Shown: piece by piece, positions 15,178 to 24,503 of the stretch
How positions within the stretch are numbered: the stretch's first letter is position 1
How the letters are laid out: every line of letters begins with the position of its first letter
From: JBPCOI01 sp051000395
GTDB taxonomy: Bacteria > Actinomycetota > Actinomycetes > Mycobacteriales > Jatrophihabitantaceae
Direction of reading: 5' to 3'
DNA length: 64,000 bases
Assembly: GCA_051000395.1 (NCBI GenBank)
Contig: JBPCOI010000035.1
Location: forward strand, 1 to 64,000
Program-made: the position numbers and the translations under genes
The notes under the pieces: generated by a model
The model's database searches: none
Told to the model about the DNA's origin: nothing
Seen by the model: only the letters and a program-made list of their open reading frames with translations

Positions 15178-17271
15178 TCACCCGTCGACACGCAGATCGG
15201 TCACGCTCGGCAGGCTCGGCGTTGAGACCACCGTCGACAACGCGTGATAGAGGGCGACCCAGCCCTGCGCCGGGGTGAGCGCAGCGAAATTGCATCCGGG
15301 CGACGACGCCGTCGGGCAGGCCGCGTACTCGGTGAGCGCCCCGAGGAAGGTGAGGCCGCGGCCGCCGGTCGAGAAGATGTTCGCCCACTGCACTGCCTGT
15401 ACCGGCAAGTAGATCTGCGGCAGGGCCTGGATCCGTGCCGGGTTGAGCCCGCCGGCCAGCCGGTAGTGCTGGGCTTCCGTCCAGCCGTGGTTGCACGTAC
15501 CGTTGCTCGCGCCGTACTCGGTGGGGCACCCGTCAGCCGCACCGGTGAAGATCAAATTCTGGCTTGTGCTCGCGAGGTAGGACGATTCCCACTGCTCGGC
15601 CTGCGGCTCGGTGCTGGCGAAGTCGGCCTCGATGTCGTCCGCCCCCGCCACGGTGACGCCGGCGCCCGGTACGAGCTGGTCGATCACCTTGTTCGCCCAA
15701 TCAGCGCCCCGCCCGGAGGCAGGGTAGCCGGCGAAGTCGCCTTCGTTGTTCGTACCGACAGCGACTGTCGCACCAGAAACCGATCCGAATCCGTCGAGGT
15801 AGCCCTGCACCGCGGTAACCAGTTGCGCGTAGGTCAGATTCGTGACGGTCGCGCTGAGTTGGACGCCGGACTTGTTGTTCAGCTGCGCGCCGATGTCCAG
15901 CACCACGAGCTTCGAGCCGGACGCCGCGTCCGACTGGCCCTCGGCCATCATCGTCGCGACGTCCGACGCCGCCCCGCTGATGTTGCGCACGTAACGGCTC
16001 GTCGACGTGACCTGCGGTAGCGGCGCGTCGGCGGCGCGCACGTAGCCGGAAACGTCGGCGAGCACCTGCACGGTGCCTCGGGAGCCGTTGTAGATCGTCA
16101 CCGTCCCGGCGGCGCTGAGCGGAGCGAGCACGAGGTTCGGCACGATCTGACCAGCGGTGAAGTTCAGGTTCGACACGCTCGGCCGGTTGCCCCCGCCCGC
16201 GTAGACGGTGAGGTAGCCGTACGTCGAGGGCGAGACCGCCGTGACGTTCAGGACTGCCGCGGTGACCCCCGATTTCGGCACGCCCGCTAGGCCGCCGACC
16301 TGCACCTGGATCGCCTGCCCCGGCTGCAGGGCACCGGTCTGCGGACCTATGCCAAATCGCGTGTCGAGCACCCGGCTGGGCGCCAGCGCGCCGAACGCGC
16401 CGGCCGCCACCGGGTCACCCGGCGCAAAGTAACCGGCCGCGTCCGCGATCAGTTGCACCGTGCCGCTCGAGCCGTTGTACAGGGCGACCTTGCCGTCCGC
16501 CCCAACCGGAGCGACGACGAGATTCGGCACGATCTGCCCGGGCACGAAATTGAGGTTCGAGGCCGACGGTTTCGCCCCGCCGTCGGCGTAGGCGCTGATG
16601 TAGCCGAGCGCGCTCGGATTGGCGACCGTCACGTTGAGCACGACAGCCGAGACGCCGGGCGGGATCGTGTTGCCCAGCGCGAAGGACACCGACTGGTGCG
16701 CACCGACCGGTCCGTGGCCGGCCGAGCCGCGGGTGTCGAGCAGGCGCGTCGGTGACGGCAGCGCGCCGAAGGCGCCCTGGTCGTTCGCATTCTGTGATCC
16801 GGCGAAGGAGCCCTCGAGGTCCGCGACCAGCTCGACGGTGCCGTGCGAGCCGTTGTAGAGCGCGACCTTGTCGTCGTCGCCGATCCGGACGACGGTGAGG
16901 TTCGCGACGGTGAGCCCCGCCACGAAGTTCAGGTTCGAGGCAATCGGCAGCTGGGAGCCGTCGGGATATGCGGTCACGTAGCCGAGCGCGGTGGGCGCGG
17001 TCACCGTCACGTTCAGCACGACCGTGTCACCAGGCGCCACGCCGGTCACTTTGCTGAGATCGAGGGAGATCGAGCCGTGCGCGGCGACAGGGCTCTGGGG
17101 TGCCCCGACACCCACCCGGGTGTCCAGGATGCGCGTCGGACTCAGCGCGTGATAGGCGCCGGTGGCCGCCGGCGCCGTGGCCGACGCGGTGCCCGTCGCG
17201 GCGAGCGCCGTCGCGGCGATCGTGAGCAGGCCCGCGGTCACCAGGCGCGTCGCACGGCCGATTGCTGTCAC
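15178..17271 (-). CDS. Secreted protein with three SNLNF/VPNL repeats and a C-terminal domain of unknown function
   Basis: A 697-residue exported protein. The Sec signal peptide (residues 1-32, MTAIGRATRLVTAGLLTIAA... ending near ASA) is followed by three ~118-residue repeats at about 39-156, 167-282 and 291-411. Each starts with an ILDTR or LLDTR block, has VVLNVTV and GY(V/I/L)(T/S), then SNLNFVAG, (V)PNLVV and (A)LYNGS-GTV-L-AD. Such repeats are widespread in secreted actinobacterial proteins. The remaining ~280 residues form a separate Cys-containing domain with GTNNEGDFAGY, ADDIEADF and GTCNHGWTEAQHYRL, perhaps a hydrolase-like barrel, which I cannot assign. It lies between rplA and rplJ, which are more often adjacent. 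The start is a GTG. Confidence 0.8.
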   Translation of the reverse strand: MTAIGRATRLVTAGLLTIAATALAATGTASATAPAATGAYHALSPTRILDTRVGVGAPQSPVAAHGSISLDLSKVTGVAPGDTVVLNVTVTAPTALGYVTAYPDGSQLPIASNLNFVAGLTVANLTVVRIGDDDKVALYNGSHGTVELVADLEGSFAGSQNANDQGAFGALPSPTRLLDTRGSAGHGPVGAHQSVSFALGNTIPPGVSAVVLNVTVANPSALGYISAYADGGAKPSASNLNFVPGQIVPNLVVAPVGADGKVALYNGSSGTVQLIADAAGYFAPGDPVAAGAFGALAPSRVLDTRFGIGPQTGALQPGQAIQVQVGGLAGVPKSGVTAAVLNVTAVSPSTYGYLTVYAGGGNRPSVSNLNFTAGQIVPNLVLAPLSAAGTVTIYNGSRGTVQVLADVSGYVRAADAPLPQVTSTSRYVRNISGAASDVATMMAEGQSDAASGSKLVVLDIGAQLNNKSGVQLSATVTNLTYAQLVTAVQGYLDGFGSVSGATVAVGTNNEGDFAGYPASGRGADWANKVIDQLVPGAGVTVAGADDIEADFASTEPQAEQWESSYLASTSQNLIFTGAADGCPTEYGASNGTCNHGWTEAQHYRLAGGLNPARIQALPQIYLPVQAVQWANIFSTGGRGLTFLGALTEYAACPTASSPGCNFAALTPAQGWVALYHALSTVVSTPSLPSVTDLRVDG

Positions 17272-17326
17272 GGCGCTCGGCCTTCGCGTCGCGCCAACAA
17301 CCCAGACAACTCTGACAACGCTGCCG

Positions 17327-18040
17327 TCACTGCGCCGCGTCCTCGAGCAGGTTGCGGGTGCGGTTGGCGTCGACCGGGATGCCCGGGCCCATCGTCGTGG
17401 TGAAGGTGACCTTCTTCAGGTACTTCCCCTTGGCTGCGGACGGCTTGGCGCGCAGGATCTCCTCCAGCGCGGCCGCGTAGTTCTCCACCAGCTGCTCGGC
17501 GCTAAAGGATGCCTTGCCGATCACCAGGTGCAGGTTGGACTGCTTGTCGACCCGGAAGCTGATCTTGCCGCCCTTGATGTCCGCGACGGCCTTGGCGACG
17601 TCCGGGGTGACGGTGCCGGTCTTCGGGTTCGGCATCAGGCCGCGCGGGCCGAGCACGCGCGCGATGCGCCCCACCTTGGCCATCTGGTCGGGCGTGGCGA
17701 TCGCTGCGTCGAAGTCGAGGAACCCGTCGGTGATCTCGGCGATCAGGTCGTCGCTGCCGACCTTCTCCGCGCCGGCAGCGCGGGCCTGCTCGGCCTTCTC
17801 GCCGGTGGCGAAGACGATGACGCGTGCGGTCTTGCCGGTCCCGTGCGGCAGGCTCACCGTCCCGCGCACCATCTGATCTGCCTTGCGCGGGTCGACGCCG
17901 AGGCGCAGCGCGACCTCGACCGTCGCGTCGAACTTCGTCGGCGAGGCCTGCTTGGCGACGGAGGCTGCCTCGAGCGGCGAGTAGAGCTTGCCGGCATCGA
18001 CGTGTTCGGCTGCGTTGCGGTATGCCTTGCTGCGTTGCAT
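17327..18040 (-). CDS. rplA: Ribosomal protein uL1
   Basis: A 237-residue 50S protein that binds the L1 stalk of 23S rRNA and often represses its own mRNA. Typical blocks are [52 protein letters not shown] and the C-terminal [18 protein letters not shown] precedes the ATG. It follows rplK by 89 bases, with two small hairpins in the gap. Confidence 0.98.
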   Translation of the reverse strand: MQRSKAYRNAAEHVDAGKLYSPLEAASVAKQASPTKFDATVEVALRLGVDPRKADQMVRGTVSLPHGTGKTARVIVFATGEKAEQARAAGAEKVGSDDLIAEITDGFLDFDAAIATPDQMAKVGRIARVLGPRGLMPNPKTGTVTPDVAKAVADIKGGKISFRVDKQSNLHLVIGKASFSAEQLVENYAAALEEILRAKPSAAKGKYLKKVTFTTTMGPGIPVDANRTRNLLEDAAQ

Positions 18041-18074
18041 GGTGACTCCTCCTCAGGAGCTAGTGGTCGCCGGA

Positions 18075-18123
18075 CCGTGACGCTCACGGCCCTCCCACGC
18101 CTTCTGCCCGCCCTGGAGCGGGC
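18075..18123 (-). promoter_or_regulatory. Two small hairpins between rplK and rplA
   Basis: CCGTGA-CGC-TCACGG (18075-18089) and GCCCGC-N6-GCGGGC (18106-18123) are perfect inverted repeats in the 89-base rplK-rplA gap. They may be an L1 translational-control site or a weak attenuator. This is inference from position only. Confidence 0.35.
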
Positions 18124-18129
18124 GACGGG

Positions 18130-18558
18130 TCACTCGACGGTGATACCCATCGAGCGGGCCGTCCCGGCGATGATCTTCGCTGCCTGATCGACGTCGTTCG
18201 CGTTGAGGTCTTCCATCTTCGTCTCGGCGATCTCGCGGACCTGGGCCATCGAAACCTTGGCCACCTTCTTGGTGTGCGGTTCGCCGCTGCCCTTTTCGAC
18301 GCCCGCGGCCTTCAGCAGCAGGCGCGCTGCCGGCGGGGTCTTGGTGACGAAGGTGAACGAGCGGTCCTCGTACACCGAGATCTCGACGGGGACGACCTGG
18401 CCGCGCTGCGACTCGGTGGCGGCGTTGTAGGACTTGCAGAACTCCATGATGTTGACACCGTGCTGGCCCAGCGCGGGACCGACCGGGGGTGCCGGGTTGG
18501 CGGCACCGGCCTGGATCTGCAGTTTGATGATCGCGGCGAGCTTCTTCTTGGCAGGCAT
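18130..18558 (-). CDS. rplK: Ribosomal protein uL11
   Basis: A 142-residue 50S protein binding the GTPase-associated region of 23S rRNA. It has the canonical start [20 protein letters not shown], the proline-rich [20 protein letters not shown] loop and the C-terminal rRNA-binding domain ([18 protein letters not shown]). The frame is open upstream, but the ATG at 18558 behind GGGAAGAG gives the family's normal length. Confidence 0.98.
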   Translation of the reverse strand: MPAKKKLAAIIKLQIQAGAANPAPPVGPALGQHGVNIMEFCKSYNAATESQRGQVVPVEISVYEDRSFTFVTKTPPAARLLLKAAGVEKGSGEPHTKKVAKVSMAQVREIAETKMEDLNANDVDQAAKIIAGTARSMGITVE

Positions 18559-18581
18559 GAGGTCTCTTCCCGGTGGATGAA

Positions 18582-19496
18582 CTAGATCTTGGAAACCTGG
18601 CTGAACGCCAGCTCGACGGGCGTCTCGCGACCGAAGATCGACACGAGCACGTGCAGCTTCTGGTGCATGGGGTCGATCTCGCTGATCGTCGCCGGAAGCG
18701 AGGCGAACGGACCGTCCATCACGGTGACCGACTCGCCGATCTCGTAGTAGACCTGTGGCAGCTGCGGCTTGTCGGCCGCCGTGGCCCCGGGGCGACCGGC
18801 GGCGACGGCCGCTGCGTGCTGCGTTGCCGGCGCCAGGATCTTCACGACCTCGTCGAGGGTCAGCGGCGAGGGTCGCGACGTCGCGCCGACGAATCCGGTG
18901 ACGCCGGGCGTGTTGCGTACAGCGCCCCACGACTCGTCGTTGAGGTCCATCCGCACCAGGATGTAGCCCGGAAACACCTTGCGCTGCACCTGCTGACGCT
19001 TGCCGTTCTTGATCTCGACGACCTCTTCGGTCGGCACCTCGACCTGGAAGATGTAGTCCTCCATGTCCAGCGACTGGATGCGGCTCTCGAGGTTGCTCTT
19101 GACCTTGTTCTCGTAGCCGGCGTAGGAGTGCACGACGTACCAGTCGCCGAACTGGGTGCGCAGTTCGCGACGCAGCACCTCGACGGGGTCCTCCTCGACC
19201 TCGTCGTCGGCCTCCGCGCCGGAGTCCGTCGCGGCGTCGGCCGAGGCATCCTCAGCGGGCGCCTCGGCCGCGTCGATCTCGTCCGCGCCGCCCAGTGCCG
19301 ACACGTCGAGCGTGTCGTCCGCGCCGATGGGCTCACCCGCACCGGCGCCGAGCAGGCGCGCGGCCGAGGCGACGTCGGTGGGCCCTTCGGCGGCGGATTC
19401 GGCGGACTCGGCAGACTCGCTGCGGCCGGCGCCGAACGGGTCGCCGAGCTCGGGGTGTTCGTCGCCGTTGCCCACGGCGTCGTCGTACTCGGACAC
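18582..19496 (-). CDS. nusG: Transcription factor NusG with a ~110-residue acidic N-terminal extension
   Basis: NusG binds RNA polymerase and links it to Rho and the ribosome. The core is clear: NGN domain from [19 protein letters not shown] through [12 protein letters not shown] and [10 protein letters not shown], then the KOW domain with [20 protein letters not shown] and [20 protein letters not shown]. The first ~110 of 304 residues are Asp/Glu/Ala-rich and disordered, with [12 protein letters not shown]. Acidic extensions are common in actinobacterial NusG, though this one is long. There is a Gly/Ala-rich linker between the domains. The start is a GTG. Confidence 0.97.
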   Translation of the reverse strand: MSEYDDAVGNGDEHPELGDPFGAGRSESAESAESAAEGPTDVASAARLLGAGAGEPIGADDTLDVSALGGADEIDAAEAPAEDASADAATDSGAEADDEVEEDPVEVLRRELRTQFGDWYVVHSYAGYENKVKSNLESRIQSLDMEDYIFQVEVPTEEVVEIKNGKRQQVQRKVFPGYILVRMDLNDESWGAVRNTPGVTGFVGATSRPSPLTLDEVVKILAPATQHAAAVAAGRPGATAADKPQLPQVYYEIGESVTVMDGPFASLPATISEIDPMHQKLHVLVSIFGRETPVELAFSQVSKI

Positions 19497-19549
19497 AGTC
19501 TCTCTTCTCTTGCTCGATGACGGATTCGATGCGCCTCGTGCCGGCGCGC

Positions 19550-19783
19550 TCAGCCGAAGACCAGCAGCACCAGCTTGGCGAATCCGATGTCCAGGCCGGC
19601 GACGATCGCCGTCATGATCACCAGGAAGATGATCACGACGATGGCGTAGGTCACCAGCTCGTTACGCGAGGGCCAGAGCACCTTGCGCAGCTCCGAGACG
19701 CTCTCCCGGACGAAGCGCGCGGGCCGGCCGCCGGGGCCTCCCGTGGAACGGGGGGCCGCGGGCTCGGTGCGAGTCGCGGTCAC
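19550..19783 (-). CDS. secE: Preprotein translocase subunit SecE
   Basis: A 77-residue subunit of the SecYEG channel. A Pro/Thr/Gly-rich N-terminus precedes the conserved amphipathic segment [20 protein letters not shown] and one transmembrane helix (about residues 46-70). The start is a GTG behind GAGAGGAG. It sits between tRNA-Trp and nusG, as is usual in actinobacteria. Confidence 0.96.
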   Translation of the reverse strand: MTATRTEPAAPRSTGGPGGRPARFVRESVSELRKVLWPSRNELVTYAIVVIIFLVIMTAIVAGLDIGFAKLVLLVFG

Positions 19784-19826
19784 GAGCTCTCCTCTCGGAC
19801 GGTGTGCACGGACGTGCCTTGCTGCG

Positions 19827-19899
19827 CAGGGGCGGCAGGACTCGAACCTGCAACCGCCGGTTTTGGAGACCGGTGCTCTACCAATTGAGCCACGCCCCT
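19827..19899 (-). tRNA. trnW: tRNA-Trp (anticodon CCA)
   Basis: A 73-nt cloverleaf. The acceptor stem is AGGGGCG with CGCCCCT and discriminator G. The D-arm is GCTCAATTGGTAGAGC, the anticodon stem-loop is CCGGTCTCCAAAACCGG with anticodon CCA, and the T-arm contains GGTTCGAGTCC. The 3' CCA is not encoded. It lies directly upstream of secE. Confidence 0.97.
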
Positions 19900-20091
19900 A
19901 GGGACCTACAGGGACGCTGCACCGCCTGCACCTGTTCCACCCGTTCGCGAGCATGCTGGCGCAAGGGCACGGCGGACCCCGATGATCCATTCTACGGGTC
20001 GCCCTGGCTTCGCTCCAACCTTGCGGCCAGCCGGTCTCCTGCCACGGCCCGGCGGCGAAAAGGCGCTGCACCGGTCTGCGACGATAGCGCC

Positions 20092-21291
20092 ATGGGAGCT
20101 CGGGTGTCCGACCGCATCGCCGCCATCGCCGAGTCCGCCACCCTGGCCGTCGACGCCAGGGCCAAAGCGCTCAAGGCCGCGGGACGTCCGGTCATCGGCT
20201 TCGGCGCCGGCGAACCGGACTTCCCGACCCCGGATTACATCGTCGAGGCCGCGGGGGCCGCGTGCCGCGACCCCCGCAACCCCCACTACACGCCGGTGCC
20301 GGGGCTGCCGGAGCTGCGTACGGCGATCGCGGCGAAGACGATGCGCGACACCGCCTACCAGCTCGACGCCTCGCAGGTCCTGGTCACCAACGGCGGCAAG
20401 CAGGCGGTCTACAACGCGTTCGCGGCGCTGCTCGACCCCGGCGACGAGGTCCTGCTGATCGCGCCGTACTGGACGACCTATCCCGAGGCGGTCAAGCTCG
20501 CCGGCGGCACGCCGGTGGAGGTGATCACGGACGAGAGCACCGGCTACCTCGCGTCCGTGGAGCAGCTGGAGGCCGCCCGGACCGAGTGCACCAAGGTGTT
20601 GCTGTTCGTCTCCCCGTCGAACCCCACCGGAGCGGTATACCCCCCCGAGCAGGTGCGCGCGATCGGGCAATGGGCCGCGTCGCACGAGCTCTGGGTCGTC
20701 ACCGACGAGATCTACGAGCACCTCACCTACGCCGGCGCCGAGAACGTCTCGATCGCCACGGTGGCACCGGAACTCGGCGACCGCGTCGTCGTCCTGAACG
20801 GTGTCGCCAAGACCTACGCGATGACCGGTTGGCGCGTCGGCTGGCTGATCGGACCGGCGGATGTCGTCAAGGCCGCGACGAACCTGCAGTCGCATGCGAC
20901 CTCGAACGTCTCCAACGTCGCTCAGGTGGCGGCACTGGCCGCGGTCAGCGGGGACCTGTCCGCGGTGGCCATGATGCGCGAGGCCTTCGACCGGCGCCGG
21001 CGCGCGATCGTCCGCATGCTCGGCGAGATTCCCGGCGTGATCTGCCCCGAGCCGCTGGGTGCCTTCTATGCCTACCCCTCGGTCAAGGGCCTGCTCGGCA
21101 AACCGCTGCGCGGACGCGTGTCGAACTCCTCGGCCGAGCTGGCGGCCGTCATCCTCGACGAGGCCGAGGTCGCGGTCGTCCCCGGCGAGGCGTTCGGCAC
21201 GCCGGGCTATCTGCGCCTGTCCTACGCGCTCGGCGACGCGGATCTTGCCGAGGGCATCGCGCGCATCGCCAAGCTCGTGGCCGACAGCTGA
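20092..21291 (+). CDS. aspC: Pyridoxal phosphate-dependent aspartate aminotransferase
   Basis: A 399-residue class I aminotransferase, Ib subgroup, most likely transferring the amino group between aspartate and 2-oxoglutarate. Motifs are [13 protein letters not shown] (39-51), [24 protein letters not shown] with Asn177, VTDEIYEHL with Asp205 and Tyr208, the PLP Lys240 in [17 protein letters not shown], and the substrate-binding arginine near [10 protein letters not shown] use the ATG at 20092. The ribosome-binding site is weak, and a GTG four codons in is possible. It stands alone, divergent from tRNA-Trp/secE. Confidence 0.93.
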   Translation: MGARVSDRIAAIAESATLAVDARAKALKAAGRPVIGFGAGEPDFPTPDYIVEAAGAACRDPRNPHYTPVPGLPELRTAIAAKTMRDTAYQLDASQVLVTNGGKQAVYNAFAALLDPGDEVLLIAPYWTTYPEAVKLAGGTPVEVITDESTGYLASVEQLEAARTECTKVLLFVSPSNPTGAVYPPEQVRAIGQWAASHELWVVTDEIYEHLTYAGAENVSIATVAPELGDRVVVLNGVAKTYAMTGWRVGWLIGPADVVKAATNLQSHATSNVSNVAQVAALAAVSGDLSAVAMMREAFDRRRRAIVRMLGEIPGVICPEPLGAFYAYPSVKGLLGKPLRGRVSNSSAELAAVILDEAEVAVVPGEAFGTPGYLRLSYALGDADLAEGIARIAKLVADS

Positions 21292-21346
21292 GCGATCGCG
21301 GTACCTGAGCGTCGGATTCCGACGCCGACGTACCGCAATCGCTCAG
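21288..21346. terminator. Bidirectional terminator between convergent genes
   Basis: CTGAGCGATCGCGGTAC (21288-21304) pairs with GTACCGCAATCGCTCAG (21330-21346) at 16 of 17 positions, and an inner hairpin GCGTCGG-ATT-CCGACGC (21309-21325) sits in the loop. It begins at the aminotransferase stop codon and reaches the last codons of the opposing peptidase gene, so it can end both transcripts. Confidence 0.75.
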
Positions 21347-22806
21347 GGGAGCGCGCCGGCCCTGCGAAGGACGGCGACGGCGGCCGGCAGGTCCTTGATC
21401 GCGGCAGCGAAGTCCTTCGGATTTGCGATCCGCCACGCATTTGCGGCCACGTAGCAGCGCAGCGCGGCATCCCACCTGGGCGCCCCGGCCGCAACGCGGG
21501 CGGCCTCCAGCGCGGCGGCACCCTTGTCGTAAGTCGTGTAGTAGTAACCGCCGACATCCGTGCCGTAGGACTCCGTCGAGCGGTCGACCGCACCCGGCGC
21601 CGCAAGTGCGGAACGTGGCTCGAGGTCGCCGTCCACGAGCTGCTCGGAGTACTGCGCGAACGCCTCGTCCATCCAGGGATGCAAGGCCTGCGAGTCCCCG
21701 ACCATCGCGTAGAACCACTGGTGCGCGGTCTCGTGCACCGCGACCAGGCGCGAGCCGTCCAGCATCAGGATCGAGCTGGGGTACTCGATCCCGCCGCCGC
21801 CGGCAGGCAGGCGTGCCACGGACAGCGACGGGAACGGGAACGGCCCGAAGCGCTTGGCCAGCTGGGTGATCGCCCGCTGGAACTGCGGGACGAGCTGGTC
21901 GCGGATCTGGCTGTCGTAGGCGCCGAGCCGCAGGTGCACGCCGAGCACCGTGGTGTCGGAGACCGCGAAGGGTCCGACGGCGACGCTGACGTCCCGCGCG
22001 GCCGCGATCGTCGAATGCCAGAGCCGAGTCCCATCGGCCGCGCGCGGTGGTGTCGCGGGGTCGCCCGACATGATCACCGTGTCGGCGGCGGGGGCGGTGA
22101 CGGTGAGGTCCGTGTCCATCGCCTCGCTGGTGGCGCTCTCGGCCGGGAACTGGATCATGTCCTCGGTGTGCCAGCCGAAGCCGCGCTCCCAGGCGAGCAG
22201 CGGCTCGCCCGAGCCGAACCAGGCGTAGCGGGCGCCGCCGCGGTCCGTGCGTCCGAAGCGGTCGAAGGACTGCGGCCCCAGGGTGAGGGTGAACGCCAGC
22301 GCGGCGTGCACCGTCGTCCCGGCGGAGATCGTGCGGCCGAACGGGATGTGCAGCAGGCCGCCCTGGGTGCTCGGATCGGCGGCCGCCCGGCTGAAGGTGA
22401 ACTTGCCGGCGCCGTGGTCGGCAGTGGCGGACCGCACGACGATCTTGTTGCCCTCCCGCACGGTGGGAGCGGTGTTCGCCGTCAGCCGGAAGACCAGCTC
22501 GGTGACCGGCAGGTCGGGGGTGAACGTGACGTGCTCGGTGCCGCTGACGGTGCTCAGGTCGGCGGCGATCCGGAAGCCGAGCTGCACCCCGGGCCGCTTC
22601 GGGTCCGGCGCGGCGTAGGTCGACGGGCAACCCGGGCGGCCGGGACCGGACGGCGTGCCCGACGCCGTCGCCGACGGTGCCGCGGAGGATCTCGGCGATC
22701 CCCCGCGGCCGCTGACGGTGGCAGAGCACCCAGTGATCGCCAGGGCCACGGCGGCGAGAGCGGCCGTCGCGCGTCGCGGCCCGCTTACCGCACGCCGGCG
22801 GCCCAT
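21343..22806 (-). CDS. M1-family metallopeptidase lipoprotein
   Basis: A 487-residue zinc aminopeptidase-like lipoprotein. A signal peptide ends in the lipobox AITGC (Cys27), then a Ser/Pro/Gly-rich linker, a beta-rich N-domain and a gluzincin catalytic domain. The zinc motif is HETAHQ followed 18 residues later by the glutamate in HPWMDEAFAQY. The expected GxMEN exopeptidase motif reads GGGGIEYPSS, as in many secreted M1 relatives. The start at 22806 places the signal peptide correctly. The ATG lies inside the end of the upstream DUF2505 gene. Confidence 0.88.
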   Translation of the reverse strand: MGRRRAVSGPRRATAALAAVALAITGCSATVSGRGGSPRSSAAPSATASGTPSGPGRPGCPSTYAAPDPKRPGVQLGFRIAADLSTVSGTEHVTFTPDLPVTELVFRLTANTAPTVREGNKIVVRSATADHGAGKFTFSRAAADPSTQGGLLHIPFGRTISAGTTVHAALAFTLTLGPQSFDRFGRTDRGGARYAWFGSGEPLLAWERGFGWHTEDMIQFPAESATSEAMDTDLTVTAPAADTVIMSGDPATPPRAADGTRLWHSTIAAARDVSVAVGPFAVSDTTVLGVHLRLGAYDSQIRDQLVPQFQRAITQLAKRFGPFPFPSLSVARLPAGGGGIEYPSSILMLDGSRLVAVHETAHQWFYAMVGDSQALHPWMDEAFAQYSEQLVDGDLEPRSALAAPGAVDRSTESYGTDVGGYYYTTYDKGAAALEAARVAAGAPRWDAALRCYVAANAWRIANPKDFAAAIKDLPAAVAVLRRAGALP

Positions 22807-23285
22807 GCCTTGCCCGTCTGCTCCTCGGCGTCGATGACACCGAGGATAATCGGCGCGGCGAACTTCTCGACCTTGCCCGCGAGCAGCGGGACGTGCGCCC
22901 TGAAGAGCGCGTCGATAACGATCACGGCCGCTTCGGCGCCGTCGGGCCGCAACGTGATCGTGCCCTTGAGCGACGCCGGAGCACCGTGGAAGTCGACGCT
23001 CAGCACGGCGCTTCGCGATCCGTCCGCCGCAGCCGGGCCCCACGCGATCGTCTCGGTGGACGTGACCCCGGCCGGCACGAACCTGCGCAACAGCGAGGGG
23101 AAGCCGACGGTCGGCAGCGTGCGCTTGGTCGTGACGATCGTCGCTGCGCCGTCCTCCACGACGCGCACGTCGTAGGACAGCGCGCCCGCGTCGCGGCACT
23201 TGCGTTCCTGGAACACTTTGCTGCACGACATCGCATAGACCTCCTCGGCCGGCAGCGCGTTGTGCATCGTCCGCTCGATCCTCAC
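22785..23285 (-). CDS. DUF2505 protein (START/polyketide-cyclase-like fold)
   Basis: A 166-residue actinobacterial protein with blocks typical of DUF2505: FQERKCRDAGALSYDVRVVE, TKRTLPTVGFPSLLRRFVP, and the C-terminal VPLLAGKVEKFAAPIILGVI and EEQTGKAW. The family is a lipid-binding START-like fold, usually of unknown role. The GTG start at 23285 overlaps the hadB stop (GTGA), so it is coupled to the hadA-hadB pair and may work on the same acyl substrates. Confidence 0.85.
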   Translation of the reverse strand: MRIERTMHNALPAEEVYAMSCSKVFQERKCRDAGALSYDVRVVEDGAATIVTTKRTLPTVGFPSLLRRFVPAGVTSTETIAWGPAAADGSRSAVLSVDFHGAPASLKGTITLRPDGAEAAVIVIDALFRAHVPLLAGKVEKFAAPIILGVIDAEEQTGKAWAAGVR

Positions 23286-23713
23286 GCGTCGCTTCTCCTG
23301 CGCACCAGGGCACGCGCCCTGGCCAGCACGGTCTGCCCGTCGACGGTGGCCGTCAGCTCGATCTCGCACAGCCCGTCCTCGCGCACCGCCCGCACGACCG
23401 CCGCGACGTGCAGCACCGCCCCGTCCGGGTCGGGGACGACGATCGGGCGGGTGAAGCGCACCGAGTACTCCAGCACGCCGGCCGGGTCGCCCGTCCAGTC
23501 GGTGACCACCCGGATCGCCTCGGCCATCGTGAACATGCCGTGCGCGATGACGTCCGGCAGCCCAACCGATTTCGCGAACCGCTCGTTCCAGTGGATCGGG
23601 TTGAAGTCCCCGGACGCCCCTGCGTAGCGAACCAGATCGGCACGGGTGATTGGGAAATCCTGGCCGGGCAGCTCGTCGCCGACGCGGGGGCGTGCGGCTG
23701 CGGACGCGCTCAC
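23282..23713 (-). CDS. hadB: MaoC-like (3R)-hydroxyacyl dehydratase, HadB type
   Basis: A 143-residue hot-dog dehydratase. The catalytic hydratase motif is visible as YAGASGDFNPIHWNERFAKS with Asp and His, followed by GLPDVIAHGMFTMA. In mycobacteria HadB is the catalytic partner of HadA in the FAS-II dehydration step. Here the gene order with hadA, rpmG and the tRNAs matches that locus. Whether this organism makes mycolic acids cannot be told from the window. The GTG start overlaps the hadA stop by 4 bases. Confidence 0.9.
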   Translation of the reverse strand: MSASAAARPRVGDELPGQDFPITRADLVRYAGASGDFNPIHWNERFAKSVGLPDVIAHGMFTMAEAIRVVTDWTGDPAGVLEYSVRFTRPIVVPDPDGAVLHVAAVVRAVREDGLCEIELTATVDGQTVLARARALVRRRSDA

Positions 23714-24159
23714 TTGCCTGGCCCCCTGACCACGATGACGGCGAATGCGCTGACGACGAGCTCTCCGTCGCTCGCGCGCACCTCGCTGCGAGTGGTGATG
23801 AGCTCGTTGCCGGCCGCGACCCGGATCTCGTCGACGGATACCACCACCTGCAGGGTGTCTCCCGCGAACACCGGACGGGCGTGCACGAACCGCTGCTCGC
23901 CGTGCACGACGCGGCCGTAGTCGATGCCCGCCTGCGGGTCGGCCAGCAACTGGTGCCCGGCCGTGAGCGTCAGCATGATCGGGAAGGTCGAAGGGGCGAT
24001 GACGTCACGATGCCCCAGCGCCCGCGCCGCCTCGGGCGAGCGGTAGACGGGGTTCGGGTCGTTGATCGCGTCGGCGAACTCGCGGATTTTCTCGCGGCTC
24101 ACCAGGTACGGGCTGGTCGGCGGGTACACGCGTCCGATGAAGGACTGGTCCACGGGCAT
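23710..24159 (-). CDS. hadA: MaoC-like dehydratase subunit, HadA type
   Basis: A 149-residue protein of the N-terminal MaoC-like dehydratase group (also called UPF0336). It starts MPVDQSFIGRVYPPTSPYLV, with INDPNPVYRSPEAARALGHR where the catalytic Asp/His pair is replaced, as in HadA, which serves as substrate-stabilising partner. PVFAGDTLQVVVSVDEI follows. The ATG at 24159 matches the family start. No hadC follows hadB. Confidence 0.9.
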   Translation of the reverse strand: MPVDQSFIGRVYPPTSPYLVSREKIREFADAINDPNPVYRSPEAARALGHRDVIAPSTFPIMLTLTAGHQLLADPQAGIDYGRVVHGEQRFVHARPVFAGDTLQVVVSVDEIRVAAGNELITTRSEVRASDGELVVSAFAVIVVRGPGK

Positions 24160-24185
24160 GGCGCAAACGTAACCGGTCGGGCCGC

Positions 24186-24503
24186 TCAGGCGTCGTCGGG
24201 CAGCGCGTCGAGCACCTCGAACGGGGCGGCACCGAAGCCGTCGACGCGCGGGCGCCCCCACGGGTCCACGTCGGACAGCGCGGTCGCCACCTCGGCGTGC
24301 GGCGTGCGCAGCACCACGCGGCGCGTGCCGGCCTCGACGAGCTCGGCGACCTGCGGGCTCGCCGCGACGCGCCCGTACCAGCTGTACGAGCCGCTGATCG
24401 GGTCGAAGTGCCCGCGCAGGGTCACCGTCACGGCGATCGACCGGTCCCCGTCGATGATCTCGGCAGGCCCGTCGTAGCCGTCTTCACCGTGCTCGGCGCT
24501 CAT
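24186..24503 (-). CDS. DUF4873 protein
   Basis: A 105-residue protein with the DUF4873 signature YDGPAEIIDGDRSIAVTVTL and LRGHFDPISGSYSWYGRV. The family is small and beta-rich and is often found next to or fused with flavin monooxygenases and lipid-modifying enzymes. No catalytic role is established. Its start overlaps the TetR stop by 4 bases, so it is in an operon with the regulator. Confidence 0.85.
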   Translation of the reverse strand: MSAEHGEDGYDGPAEIIDGDRSIAVTVTLRGHFDPISGSYSWYGRVAASPQVAELVEAGTRRVVLRTPHAEVATALSDVDPWGRPRVDGFGAAPFEVLDALPDDA

